Source of the DNA: CAYRTV01 sp046483285
GTDB taxonomy: Bacteria > Acidobacteriota > Aminicenantia > Aminicenantales > Aminicenantaceae
Direction of reading: 5' to 3'
Assembly (NCBI GenBank): GCA_046483285.1
Contig: JAWODN010000043.1
Coordinates: 1-20,518, forward strand
Length of the DNA stretch: 20,518 nt
Made by a program: the position numbers and the translations under genes. The notes under the pieces were generated by a model that was not told the origin of the DNA, searched no databases, and was given only the letters and a program-made list of their open reading frames with translations. This document shows positions 8,274-15,590 of this stretch, piece by piece (position 1 is the first letter of the stretch; every line of letters starts with the position of its first letter).

Positions 8274-10691
8274 ATGTGCATGAATATTTGGGTTTTCAGT
8301 TACGACGGATTTGATCCCGGAGAAGAAAAGCTTCGCGAAGCTCTCTGCGCCACAGGCAATGGCTATTTCGTCACCCGCGGAGCCGCTCCGGAATCATCCG
8401 CCGGCGAAATCCATTACCCCGGAACCTATCTCGCCGGCGGCTACAACCGTTTGAAAACCAAAATAAAAGGCCAGGTGATCGAAAACGAAGACCTGGTCAA
8501 CATGCCCAACTGGCTGACGCTGACCTTCCGCATAAACGGAGGGAAATGGTTCTCTTTGTCGGAAGCGGATATTCTGTCCTATCGCCAGGACCTGGATATG
8601 CGCAAAGGAATTCTTCAGCGCAGCATCCGGTTCCAGGATGAAAAAGGACAGCGAACCCGCTTAAAGGAACACCGGTTTGTTCACATGGCAAACCATCATC
8701 TCGCCGGTCTGCACACGGCTTTGACATCCGAAAACTGGTCCGGGACCCTGGAAATCCGCTCCGCCCTGGACGGGCGGGTCATCAACGACGGCGTGAAACG
8801 CTACCGGGACCTCAACAGCAAGCACCTGGACCCCGTCCGGACCGAATCCAAAAATGACATCATACACCTCAAGGTCCAGACCAACCAATCCCTTATCCAA
8901 ATTTCCCAATCCGCCCGGACCCGGGTTCAGCGGAACGGAGAGACGGTTTCCCCGGACCGGACGGTGGAAGACGAACCGGGATATATCGCCCATCATCTCA
9001 AACTGGACGTTTCCGAACGGGACACCATCGAAATCGAGAAAATCATTTCTTTATACACCTCCCGCGACCGGGCCATTTCCGAGCCGTCCCTGGAATCCAT
9101 GAATGAAATAAAAAGAGCCTCTGATTTTGAAAACCTTCTGCTCACCCACATTGCCGCCTGGGAGGAACTGTGGGACCATTACGCCATAGACATCGACCTC
9201 TCTCCCAATCTGCGCGAAAGCCGCCAGGAACAGATTCTTCATCTGTACACCTTCCACCTGCTTCAGACCTGTTCCCTGCACACCCGCGACATGGACGTGG
9301 GTGTCCCGGCCAGAGGATGGCACGGTGAAGCCTACCGCGGTCATATTTTTTGGGATGAACTGTTCATATTCCCCATTCTCACCTTAAGAACCCCGGAAAT
9401 AACCCGCTCCCTTTTGATGTACAGGTACCGCCGGCTGAACGAAGCCCGGAGAATGGCGAAGAAGGCCGGATACCGCGGGGCCATGTATCCCTGGCAGAGC
9501 GGATCCGACGGCCGGGAGGAAAGTCAGGTTCTCCACCTCAACCCGAAGTCGGGAAACTGGATTCCGGACAACTCCAACCTGCAGCGCCACGTCAACGCCG
9601 CCATCATCTACAATCTATGGCACTATTACCAGGTCAACAACGACTTGGAGTTTTTAACCTTTTACGCTTCTGAGGTGATTCTGGAAGTCGCCCGGTTTTT
9701 CGCCAGTCTCACTGAGTACAATAAAGATCTGGACCGCTATGAGATCAAAGGCGTCATGGGTCCGGACGAATACCACGACGGCTATCCCTGGTCTGACCAG
9801 CCGGGGCTGGACAACAACGCCTACACCAACGTCATGGCGGTCTGGGTGATCAACCGGGCCCTGGAAGTGCTGAGCATCCTGGACTGTGACCGGCGGCGCG
9901 ACCTGTGCCGGAGGATGGACCTGTGCCGGGATGAAATCCTCGAATGGAAAAGAATCCGGAGTAAAATGCGGGTGGTTTTCCTCGATGACAATATCATCGC
10001 CCCGTTTGAAGGCTACGATAAATTAGAGGAGTTCGACTGGGAAGGCTATCAGGAAAAGTACGGCGATATCCAGCGGCTTGACCGGATTCTGGAAGCGGAA
10101 GAAGACACCCCCAACCGCTATAAAGCCTCCAAGCAGGCCGATGTGCTGATGCTTTTTTATCTTTTCTCCGCCGAGGAGCTGACCAGCCTGTTTAAAAAAT
10201 TAGGATACGATTTCAGCCCGGATATGATACCGAAAAACATCGAATATTACATGCGGCGCACCTCACACGGCTCCACCCTGAGCCGGGTGGTCCATTCCTG
10301 GGTCATGGCCCGCTCCGACAGAGCGAAGTCATGGGACCTGTTCAACGAAGCCCTGAAAAGCGATGTGGCCGACATTCAGGGCGGCACCACCCCCGAAGGC
10401 ATCCATCTGGGCGCCATGGCCGGCACCATAGACCTGATCCAGCGCTGCTACACCGGAATCTGGATACGCAACGACATTCTTTGGATAAATCCGGACCTGC
10501 CGAAAAAACTCATGCGGTTGAAAATGAAAATCTACTTCCTGGGTCATTCGCTGAGGCTGGAAATCACACAAAAAAAGATGACAATTCAGTCCCTCAAATC
10601 CCCCTCCCCGCCCATAAAAATCGGGATCAATCAGCATATCATCGAGCTGGCCACCGAAGAAAAGAAAGAAATCGAGCTTCCCTTTGTGTGA
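8274..10691 (+). CDS. Glycoside hydrolase family 65 disaccharide phosphorylase, probably trehalose phosphorylase type
   Basis: I chose ATG at 8274 (805 residues) because AAAGGGG (8261-8267) lies 6 bases upstream; a TTG at 8268 and an ATG at 8280 are alternatives. The gene follows the phosphatase stop by 2 bases. GH65 signatures: GWHGEAYRGHIFWDELF in the catalytic barrel, GPDEYH with the likely general-acid Glu at 499, and TSHGSTLS, the phosphate-binding loop. The N-terminal half is the family's beta-sandwich. No signal peptide, so cytoplasmic. GH65 enzymes phosphorolyse alpha-linked disaccharides with inversion to beta-glucose-1-phosphate, which is the substrate of the upstream mutase domain. 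FWDELF and the linkage with OtsB make trehalose the best substrate guess; kojibiose or trehalose-6-phosphate remain possible. Confidence 0.9.
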   Translation: MCMNIWVFSYDGFDPGEEKLREALCATGNGYFVTRGAAPESSAGEIHYPGTYLAGGYNRLKTKIKGQVIENEDLVNMPNWLTLTFRINGGKWFSLSEADILSYRQDLDMRKGILQRSIRFQDEKGQRTRLKEHRFVHMANHHLAGLHTALTSENWSGTLEIRSALDGRVINDGVKRYRDLNSKHLDPVRTESKNDIIHLKVQTNQSLIQISQSARTRVQRNGETVSPDRTVEDEPGYIAHHLKLDVSERDTIEIEKIISLYTSRDRAISEPSLESMNEIKRASDFENLLLTHIAAWEELWDHYAIDIDLSPNLRESRQEQILHLYTFHLLQTCSLHTRDMDVGVPARGWHGEAYRGHIFWDELFIFPILTLRTPEITRSLLMYRYRRLNEARRMAKKAGYRGAMYPWQSGSDGREESQVLHLNPKSGNWIPDNSNLQRHVNAAIIYNLWHYYQVNNDLEFLTFYASEVILEVARFFASLTEYNKDLDRYEIKGVMGPDEYHDGYPWSDQPGLDNNAYTNVMAVWVINRALEVLSILDCDRRRDLCRRMDLCRDEILEWKRIRSKMRVVFLDDNIIAPFEGYDKLEEFDWEGYQEKYGDIQRLDRILEAEEDTPNRYKASKQADVLMLFYLFSAEELTSLFKKLGYDFSPDMIPKNIEYYMRRTSHGSTLSRVVHSWVMARSDRAKSWDLFNEALKSDVADIQGGTTPEGIHLGAMAGTIDLIQRCYTGIWIRNDILWINPDLPKKLMRLKMKIYFLGHSLRLEITQKKMTIQSLKSPSPPIKIGINQHIIELATEEKKEIELPFV

Positions 10692-11005
10692 TTTCACCGC
10701 TTCACCCGCATAAAACACCCTTTGTTTTCCATAAATCCCTCAATTTTTTTTCTCTCCACCCGACTCAATATATAGAGTAGGTTAAGTCCCGTCGCACTAG
10801 ATGGAGGTGGTTTATCAGCTTAAGTTATTAATATTTAAAGACTTACGGGAACTTTTTATTGACAAGGCGTGGTTATTCAACTAATTTTTAGAAGCGGCCT
10901 TGGATGAAAAAAAGAAGGGGAACATTTTTTGTCGCAAGCCTTATCCTGCCAACGCAAGTTCTCTCTTTTTTACCTTTCCTGACGGCCGTACAAGAGGAGG
11001 TATTC
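10692..11005. other. Intergenic region upstream of secreted peptide genes
   Basis: No convincing gene. A TTGACA at 10859-10864 with TAATTT 17 bases later (10882-10887) is a weak promoter candidate for the peptide genes. AAGTCCCGT (10784-10792) is nearly complementary to ACGGGAACTT (10845-10854). A 27-codon reading frame begins at an ATG at 10801 but has no ribosome site. An in-frame upstream extension of the first peptide to 10904 exists but is not shared by its duplicate. Confidence 0.6.
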
Positions 11006-11278
11006 ATGAAAAAAAGAACCATGAAACTGACAGCAATGGGATTGGCGGTATGCATCACTCTTTTTGGCATTCCGGGTGTTTTGAACGCCCAGCCCAACCA
11101 CCACCGCCCCGATGTTTTCAAGTGGCTGCAAAAACCGGTCACCTTCCTGGCCTCCCTGCTGGACTTCGTTCCGGTCTACTCCATCGGCCAGCCGGCTGAA
11201 GTGCCCGCCGGCTCCGACGACGGCCTGTCCAAAGTCACCGGCGACCTTCATCGCGGGCGCCCCAGCGAAGGCGACTGA
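11006..11278 (+). CDS. Small secreted protein, copy 1 (90 residues)
   Basis: I do not recognise this family. ATG at 11006 is preceded by AGAGGAGG with 5 bases spacing. Residues 1-28 form a classical signal peptide (MKKRTMKLTAMGLAVCITLF..., cleavage probable after LNA), leaving about 62 residues that start QPNHHRPDVFKWLQKPVTF. The mature part has an aromatic/hydrophobic segment (FKWLQKPVTFLASLLDFVPV), then a Gly/Ser/Pro-rich tail ending RGRPSEGD with several charges and no cysteine. A second copy follows 53 bases later, 88 of 90 residues identical. Six of the eight nucleotide differences are synonymous, which supports real coding. A lipobox is absent. The next gene, about 640 bases on, encodes an exported TPR-CHAT protease-like protein; a substrate, ligand or inhibitor role is only a hypothesis. 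Confidence 0.8.
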   Translation: MKKRTMKLTAMGLAVCITLFGIPGVLNAQPNHHRPDVFKWLQKPVTFLASLLDFVPVYSIGQPAEVPAGSDDGLSKVTGDLHRGRPSEGD

Positions 11279-11331
11279 GGTCCATCCGTTTTTGTGAAAC
11301 CCAAAAGCAATCAAAACCAAGAGAGGAAAAA

Positions 11332-11604
11332 ATGAAAAAAAGAACCATGAAACTGACGGCTATGGGATTGGCGGTGTGCATCACTCTTTTTGCCATTCCG
11401 GGTTTTTTGAACGCCCAGCCCAACCACCACCGCCCCGATGTTTTCAAGTGGCTGCAGAAACCGGTCACCTTCCTGGCCTCCCTGCTGGACTTCGTTCCGG
11501 TCTACTCCATCGGCCAGCCCGCTGAAGTGCCCGCCGGCTCCGACGACGGCCTGTCCAAAGTCACCGGCGACCTTCATCGCGGACGCCCCAGCGAAGGCGA
11601 CTGA
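11332..11604 (+). CDS. Small secreted protein, copy 2 (tandem duplicate)
   Basis: A 90-residue product that differs from copy 1 only at residues 21 (Gly to Ala) and 25 (Val to Phe), both inside the signal peptide, so the predicted mature proteins are identical. The ATG follows GAGAGG (11321-11326) by 5 bases. Similarity between copies starts at the start codon and stops at the stop codon; the ribosome-site regions and the 53-base spacer are unrelated to the first copy's flanks. This is unusual for a recent tandem duplication and suggests gene conversion or selection on the coding part. Function unknown. Confidence 0.8.
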   Translation: MKKRTMKLTAMGLAVCITLFAIPGFLNAQPNHHRPDVFKWLQKPVTFLASLLDFVPVYSIGQPAEVPAGSDDGLSKVTGDLHRGRPSEGD

Positions 11605-11627
11605 TCGCTTCATCCGAACCCTAAACA

Positions 11628-11727
11628 GGCCGGGGGCCGCCTCAAATGCGGGGCGCAGGGCAGGAAACGGCAACCCGCCGCCTCCAACGCCCGGCGGCGC
11701 TGCGGATGCGGTGAGACCGGCCCGTCC
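11628..11727 (-). repeat. Dispersed palindromic repeat, diverged copy A2
   Basis: Read on the minus strand it gives GGGCCGGTCTCACCGCATCC near its start and CTGCGCCCCGCATTTG then CCCCCGGCC near its end. These align with GGGCCGTATCTCACCGCATC and CTGCGCCTCGCATCTG in the copy at 18793-18897. The middle is diverged and richer in GC. Confidence 0.6.
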
Positions 11728-11787
11728 GAGCCGATTTTTCAATAAAAAATAGACATAATAACCCCCAGGGTCAAACCGTACCGTCCT

Positions 11788-11826
11788 AAAGGGTGAGAAG
11801 AGAGGATTAATTTCACCCCTTTTTTC
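11788..11826 (+). terminator. Possible terminator after secreted peptide genes
   Basis: AAGGGTGA (11789-11796) pairs with TCACCCCTT (11813-11821), allowing one bulged C, around a 16-base loop, and the stem runs into a T tract up to 11825. It would separate the peptide genes from the CHAT gene, though the T tract is short. Confidence 0.4.
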
Positions 11827-11918
11827 CTCCTTAAGGGCGATTGCGGTCCGGTTTAAAATGTGCGAAAATCCAACTTGCTTTAATGGGATATGCTACTATA
11901 TCCGGTTAGGTATCACTC

Positions 11919-14894
11919 ATGACAAAAACGGGCCGCACATCCGCCGCTTTATTTCTGTCCGCCGTTCTTAGCCTCTGCTTTCCTTTTGAATCCTTTCTTT
12001 TTCCTCAGGTCCGGACCGGCAGTCCGCCGGCGGCCGCTTCCTTTTCCCAGGGCGAAAAACTCAAGGCCGCCGGAGAGTTCCAGGAAGCCCTGGAGTGCTT
12101 CCGGAAATTCCTGGAAACGCTTCCGGAAACCTCCGGTTTTGAACAGAAAGCCCGGACTGAAATCAACCTGGGCCTTCTCTACTGGAACACCGGCGATCTC
12201 GAGTCCTCTCAAAACCATTACCAAAAAGCCCTGCAAGCCGCCCGAGAGCACAGCCTTCCGGCGCTTGAGAAACACTGCCGGGACGCCCTGGAAATCCACC
12301 GCCTTTATGAGCAGGGCAAAGAATTAAGATCCCGCGGCCGGTATGATCCATCCCTCGCGGCGTTTGACCAAGCCGTCCTGCTGGCCCGGGAAGCCGAAAG
12401 CCCGGAGCACGAACTCAAGTGCCTCCGGCAGCAGAGCGTCACCTTCTGGTACGCCAACCGGCTCCGGGAATTCCGGCGGCTCAATGAGCGGGCCCTGGAT
12501 CTCGCCCGCCGGTTGAACCACCACAAGGAGATCGGGCGGTGCTCCAACAACATCGGGCTTTACCATTCCAAATACGAAAATTACGCCCAGGCCCTCACCC
12601 ACCTGGAGACCGCCCTCCAGATCGCCCGGAAACGGGGCAACCGGGCTGAAACTTCCAACACCCTCAACAACATGGGTGTCATTTATAAAAGCATCGGAAA
12701 TTATGAGAAAGCGCTTGATTATCTTACTCAAGGCCTGGAGATAGACCGCGAATTAGGTGATGATGTCTATATTTCTGCGGATCTTAATGATATCGGCACT
12801 ATCTACCGCCACCTAGGCTTGAGCACAGGCGATGAGGAATATTTCCAAAAAGCCCTGGAACATTTCCATGAAGGATTGTCGATATCCCAAAAAATTGGTG
12901 AAACCAAAAACGAGATTTTCGTCCTCAACAACATCGGCTCCGTGTACTCCGACCTGGAGCGTTATTACGACGCCTTGACTTATTTCCGGCAGGGTCTGGA
13001 AAAGGCCCGTTCCGCCTCCGAAAAAGAAGCGGTCGGGATGCTGCTCAACAACATGGGCATCGTCCATTCCAACCAGGGAAATTACGAGGAATCCACCCTC
13101 TATTTTCAGCAGGCCATCGACCAGGCTCTGGAAATCCGGGGCGGCCGGATCCTGTGGGAGGCGTACCTGGAGCTGGCCCACGTCTTCCACAAGCAGAACC
13201 AGCTGGAAGAGGCCCTTAAATACTATCAGCTTTCCATCTCCATCATTGAAGACGTCCGCTCCCGCATCGAACTGGAGGAGCTCAAAGCCAGTTATCTGGG
13301 GACCGACAAACGCATAGAGGCTTACCACAGCCTGATCGACCTTCTGATTAAACTCCACCGCCGGAACGGCAGTCCGGCTTACGCGGAGCAAGCCTTCAAA
13401 TACCTGGAAAAAGGGAAAGCCCGCGCCTTTCTGGACCGCCTGGAGGTTTCCCAAGTGGATATCTCGCAGCACATCGACTTCAAACTGCAGAATCAGGAGC
13501 GGGAAATCATGAAAGACATTTCCGCCATTTACAACCGGCTGCTCGATTCCGGCCTCACCGGAGAGGAAAGCCGGAGCATCCAGGACCAGCTGCGGGATAA
13601 AGAGCATGAGCTGGAAACCCTGAAAAGAGAGATCCGGACCCGGAGTCCGGCTTACGGCCAGCTCAAATACCCGGAAATCATCACCCTGGAAGAAGCCCGC
13701 AGCCTCCTCGAGCCCGGAGAAGCGTTTTTCGAATACTGCCTGGAAAAAGACACCTCCCATCTTTTCGTGATAACACAGAAGGAGCTGTCCATTTATCCGC
13801 TTCCTCCGCGTGATAAAATCCAGGACACCGTCAGGAGTTATTTGAAAGCCGTAACCGACCGGGAAAACCGGTCCTTCCCGGCCGGCCGCACGCTCTTCCA
13901 AATCCTGGTGGAACCGGGACTTAATCAAAATATCGACACCCTTATCGTGGTTCCGGACGATATCCTCAACTATCTTCCTTTTGAAGCCCTGCTGCAGGAT
14001 GAGACGCCTCCGCGGTGGCTGATCGAGGATTACAAAATCGCGTATTCCCCCTCCATCTCATCGCTCCGGGAGATCGTCAAGCGCAAAAACAACAACGGCC
14101 GGTCCCGCAGAAAGGATTGGCTGGCTTTTGGAGATCCTGATTTCGCCAAATTGGAAAGCCGGGACAACAACGGCGACGTCTTCCAGAATTTCACGTCCTC
14201 CAACGCGTTTAACTTTTTTCGGCTGACATACTCCGGCCAGGAAATCGAACGGATCCAGTCGCTTTTCCCCCCCTCCCGGGTGACCGTGTTCACCCGCGGC
14301 CAGGCCTCAGAGCAGCGCATCAAAAACCACGACCTGGAGGACTATAAAATCATTCATTTCGCCACCCACAGCTTGATCGACGACCAGCTCCCCATCCGGT
14401 CCTCCGTGGTTTTGTCTTTAGAAACCGGGGAAGAGGACGGATTTCTTCAGGCCAGGGAAATCTACAATCTGAAAATGACCGCCGACCTGGTGGTCCTCTC
14501 CGCCTGTCAGACCGCCCTGGGCCGGTATATCCGAGGCGAAGGCATTGAAGGGCTTAACCGGGCCTTTTTTTACGCCGGTGCCTCATCCCTGCTGATGAGC
14601 CTCTGGGCCGTCAACGACCAGGCCACCTCTCAGTTGATGGAACGTTTTTACACCCATCTCCGCGGTTCTCATTCCATTCGCGACGCCCTTCGCCGAACCA
14701 AGCTGGAATTGATCCGGTCCGATGTCCTGTCCCATCCCTATTACTGGGCCGGATTCATCGCCACGGGAAAGACCAACCGGGTGATCTACGCCTCCTCTTA
14801 CCCGGATTATCTTTGGTATGGACTCGCCGCAGCTGTTCTGGCGGCAGGGTTTTTTGTTTTGAGAAAAAGAGGAACACTTTCAAAACGGCTCTAA
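11919..14894 (+). CDS. Exported, membrane-anchored TPR-CHAT protein (caspase-like)
   Basis: A 991-residue protein. A signal sequence (1-30, hydrophobic core AALFLSAVLSLCF) is followed by tandem tetratricopeptide repeats from about 45 to 470 (repeated NNxGxxYxxxGNYExAL units), a charged helical linker (about 500-580) and a CHAT domain to about 955. CHAT is a clan CD cysteine protease fold; the catalytic pair is visible as His817 (HFATHS) and Cys863 (LSACQT). Residues 965-981 form a C-terminal transmembrane helix with a basic tail (LRKRGTLSKRL), so the CHAT and TPR parts should face the periplasm. ATG at 11919 has only a weak TAGG site. It is paralogous to the convergent CHAT gene at 15591. It lies 96 bases before a sigma-factor gene and after two secreted-peptide genes. 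Proteolytic activity and substrate are unproven. Confidence 0.9.
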   Translation: MTKTGRTSAALFLSAVLSLCFPFESFLFPQVRTGSPPAAASFSQGEKLKAAGEFQEALECFRKFLETLPETSGFEQKARTEINLGLLYWNTGDLESSQNHYQKALQAAREHSLPALEKHCRDALEIHRLYEQGKELRSRGRYDPSLAAFDQAVLLAREAESPEHELKCLRQQSVTFWYANRLREFRRLNERALDLARRLNHHKEIGRCSNNIGLYHSKYENYAQALTHLETALQIARKRGNRAETSNTLNNMGVIYKSIGNYEKALDYLTQGLEIDRELGDDVYISADLNDIGTIYRHLGLSTGDEEYFQKALEHFHEGLSISQKIGETKNEIFVLNNIGSVYSDLERYYDALTYFRQGLEKARSASEKEAVGMLLNNMGIVHSNQGNYEESTLYFQQAIDQALEIRGGRILWEAYLELAHVFHKQNQLEEALKYYQLSISIIEDVRSRIELEELKASYLGTDKRIEAYHSLIDLLIKLHRRNGSPAYAEQAFKYLEKGKARAFLDRLEVSQVDISQHIDFKLQNQEREIMKDISAIYNRLLDSGLTGEESRSIQDQLRDKEHELETLKREIRTRSPAYGQLKYPEIITLEEARSLLEPGEAFFEYCLEKDTSHLFVITQKELSIYPLPPRDKIQDTVRSYLKAVTDRENRSFPAGRTLFQILVEPGLNQNIDTLIVVPDDILNYLPFEALLQDETPPRWLIEDYKIAYSPSISSLREIVKRKNNNGRSRRKDWLAFGDPDFAKLESRDNNGDVFQNFTSSNAFNFFRLTYSGQEIERIQSLFPPSRVTVFTRGQASEQRIKNHDLEDYKIIHFATHSLIDDQLPIRSSVVLSLETGEEDGFLQAREIYNLKMTADLVVLSACQTALGRYIRGEGIEGLNRAFFYAGASSLLMSLWAVNDQATSQLMERFYTHLRGSHSIRDALRRTKLELIRSDVLSHPYYWAGFIATGKTNRVIYASSYPDYLWYGLAAAVLAAGFFVLRKRGTLSKRL

Positions 14895-14990
14895 AAAAAA
14901 CGCCAGTAAATTTTTCTGTTATGAGAAAAACTTCTTTCAAAAATCCTCTATATATATGAAGAGGGATGGCGAATCTTACATTCGAGCCCA

Positions 14991-15548
14991 ATGAATGAAA
15001 TCAACAAAAGCAATGAAAAATTCAACCGTTTGATTAATGATTTCGCGCAGTGTATTCAATTCCATATTCATAAATATGATCCCCAGAAGATCGGAATCGA
15101 CCCGGAAGACATCTCGCAGGAAATAAAAATAAAACTGTGGAAAATTATTAATAAGAAACAAAAAATTTATAATCAGTCCGCATATATAAAAAAAATTGTC
15201 AATTCCACCGTAATCGATTTCATCAGAAAAAAAAGAAGAGAAGAAGGAATGATCAAAAATGAAAAACAAAAAAAAATTTCAGAAATAAAAAAACCCTACT
15301 TTGAAAATGAAATCGACACGGAAGAATTCAACCAAATTATTGATCAGAAATTGAATTCTTTAATCGATTCACGAAGAAAAGTGGTGAAGTTATTTCTTCT
15401 CAACATGACAATCGATGAAATATCAATTTTTTTCAATTGGAGTCAAAATAAAACCCGCAACCTTCTTTACCGGGGTTTAGCCGATCTGAAAAAATCACTA
15501 AAAGAAAACAGCGCTGAAGAGAATTCCCATACCGGGAAACGGAAATAA
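14991..15548 (+). CDS. RNA polymerase sigma factor, sigma-70 family, ECF-like
   Basis: A 185-residue protein, the usual ECF length. Region 2 spans about 10-86 (DPEDISQEIKIKLWKI, then AYIKKIVNSTVIDFIRKKRR), contacting core polymerase and the -10 element. A linker rich in Lys/Glu follows, and region 4 is at about 120-172 with a helix-turn-helix (MTIDEISIFFNWSQNKTRNL). No anti-sigma gene is adjacent. The ATG has no good ribosome site nearby; GAGGGA lies about 27 bases upstream, so the start is uncertain. The gene is AT-rich with long A runs, unlike the CHAT gene before it and like the CHAT gene after it, whose 3' end is 42 bases away in convergent orientation. It may be co-transcribed with the first CHAT gene or driven by the AT-rich gap. 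Confidence 0.85.
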   Translation: MNEINKSNEKFNRLINDFAQCIQFHIHKYDPQKIGIDPEDISQEIKIKLWKIINKKQKIYNQSAYIKKIVNSTVIDFIRKKRREEGMIKNEKQKKISEIKKPYFENEIDTEEFNQIIDQKLNSLIDSRRKVVKLFLLNMTIDEISIFFNWSQNKTRNLLYRGLADLKKSLKENSAEENSHTGKRK

Positions 15549-15590
15549 CATTTCTCCCGGCCTATACCATAGCCGTGGCATGGGTCAGGT

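Larger units (their letters stand above)
11605..11918. other. Intergenic region between peptide genes and first CHAT gene
   Basis: No gene seen. It holds a GC-rich diverged copy of the dispersed palindromic repeat (minus orientation, 11628-11727), a terminator-like hairpin at 11788-11826, and the presumed promoter of the CHAT gene. The best promoter guess is TTGCTT (11875-11880) with TATATC (11897-11902) at 16 bases, both poor matches. Confidence 0.6.

Noticed and set aside
10801..10884. A 27-codon frame (MEVVYQLKLLIFKDLRELF...) before the peptide genes
   Set aside because: It reads like protein and could be a transposase remnant, but it has no ribosome site and is too short to support.
10904..11278. 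Longer 124-residue version of the first secreted peptide
   Set aside because: The start at 11006 has a strong ribosome site and matches the duplicate exactly; the extra 34 residues are absent from the second copy.
12813..13928. A 371-codon minus-strand open frame
   Set aside because: It is antisense to the TPR part of the first CHAT gene; the long open frame follows from GC-rich codon bias.
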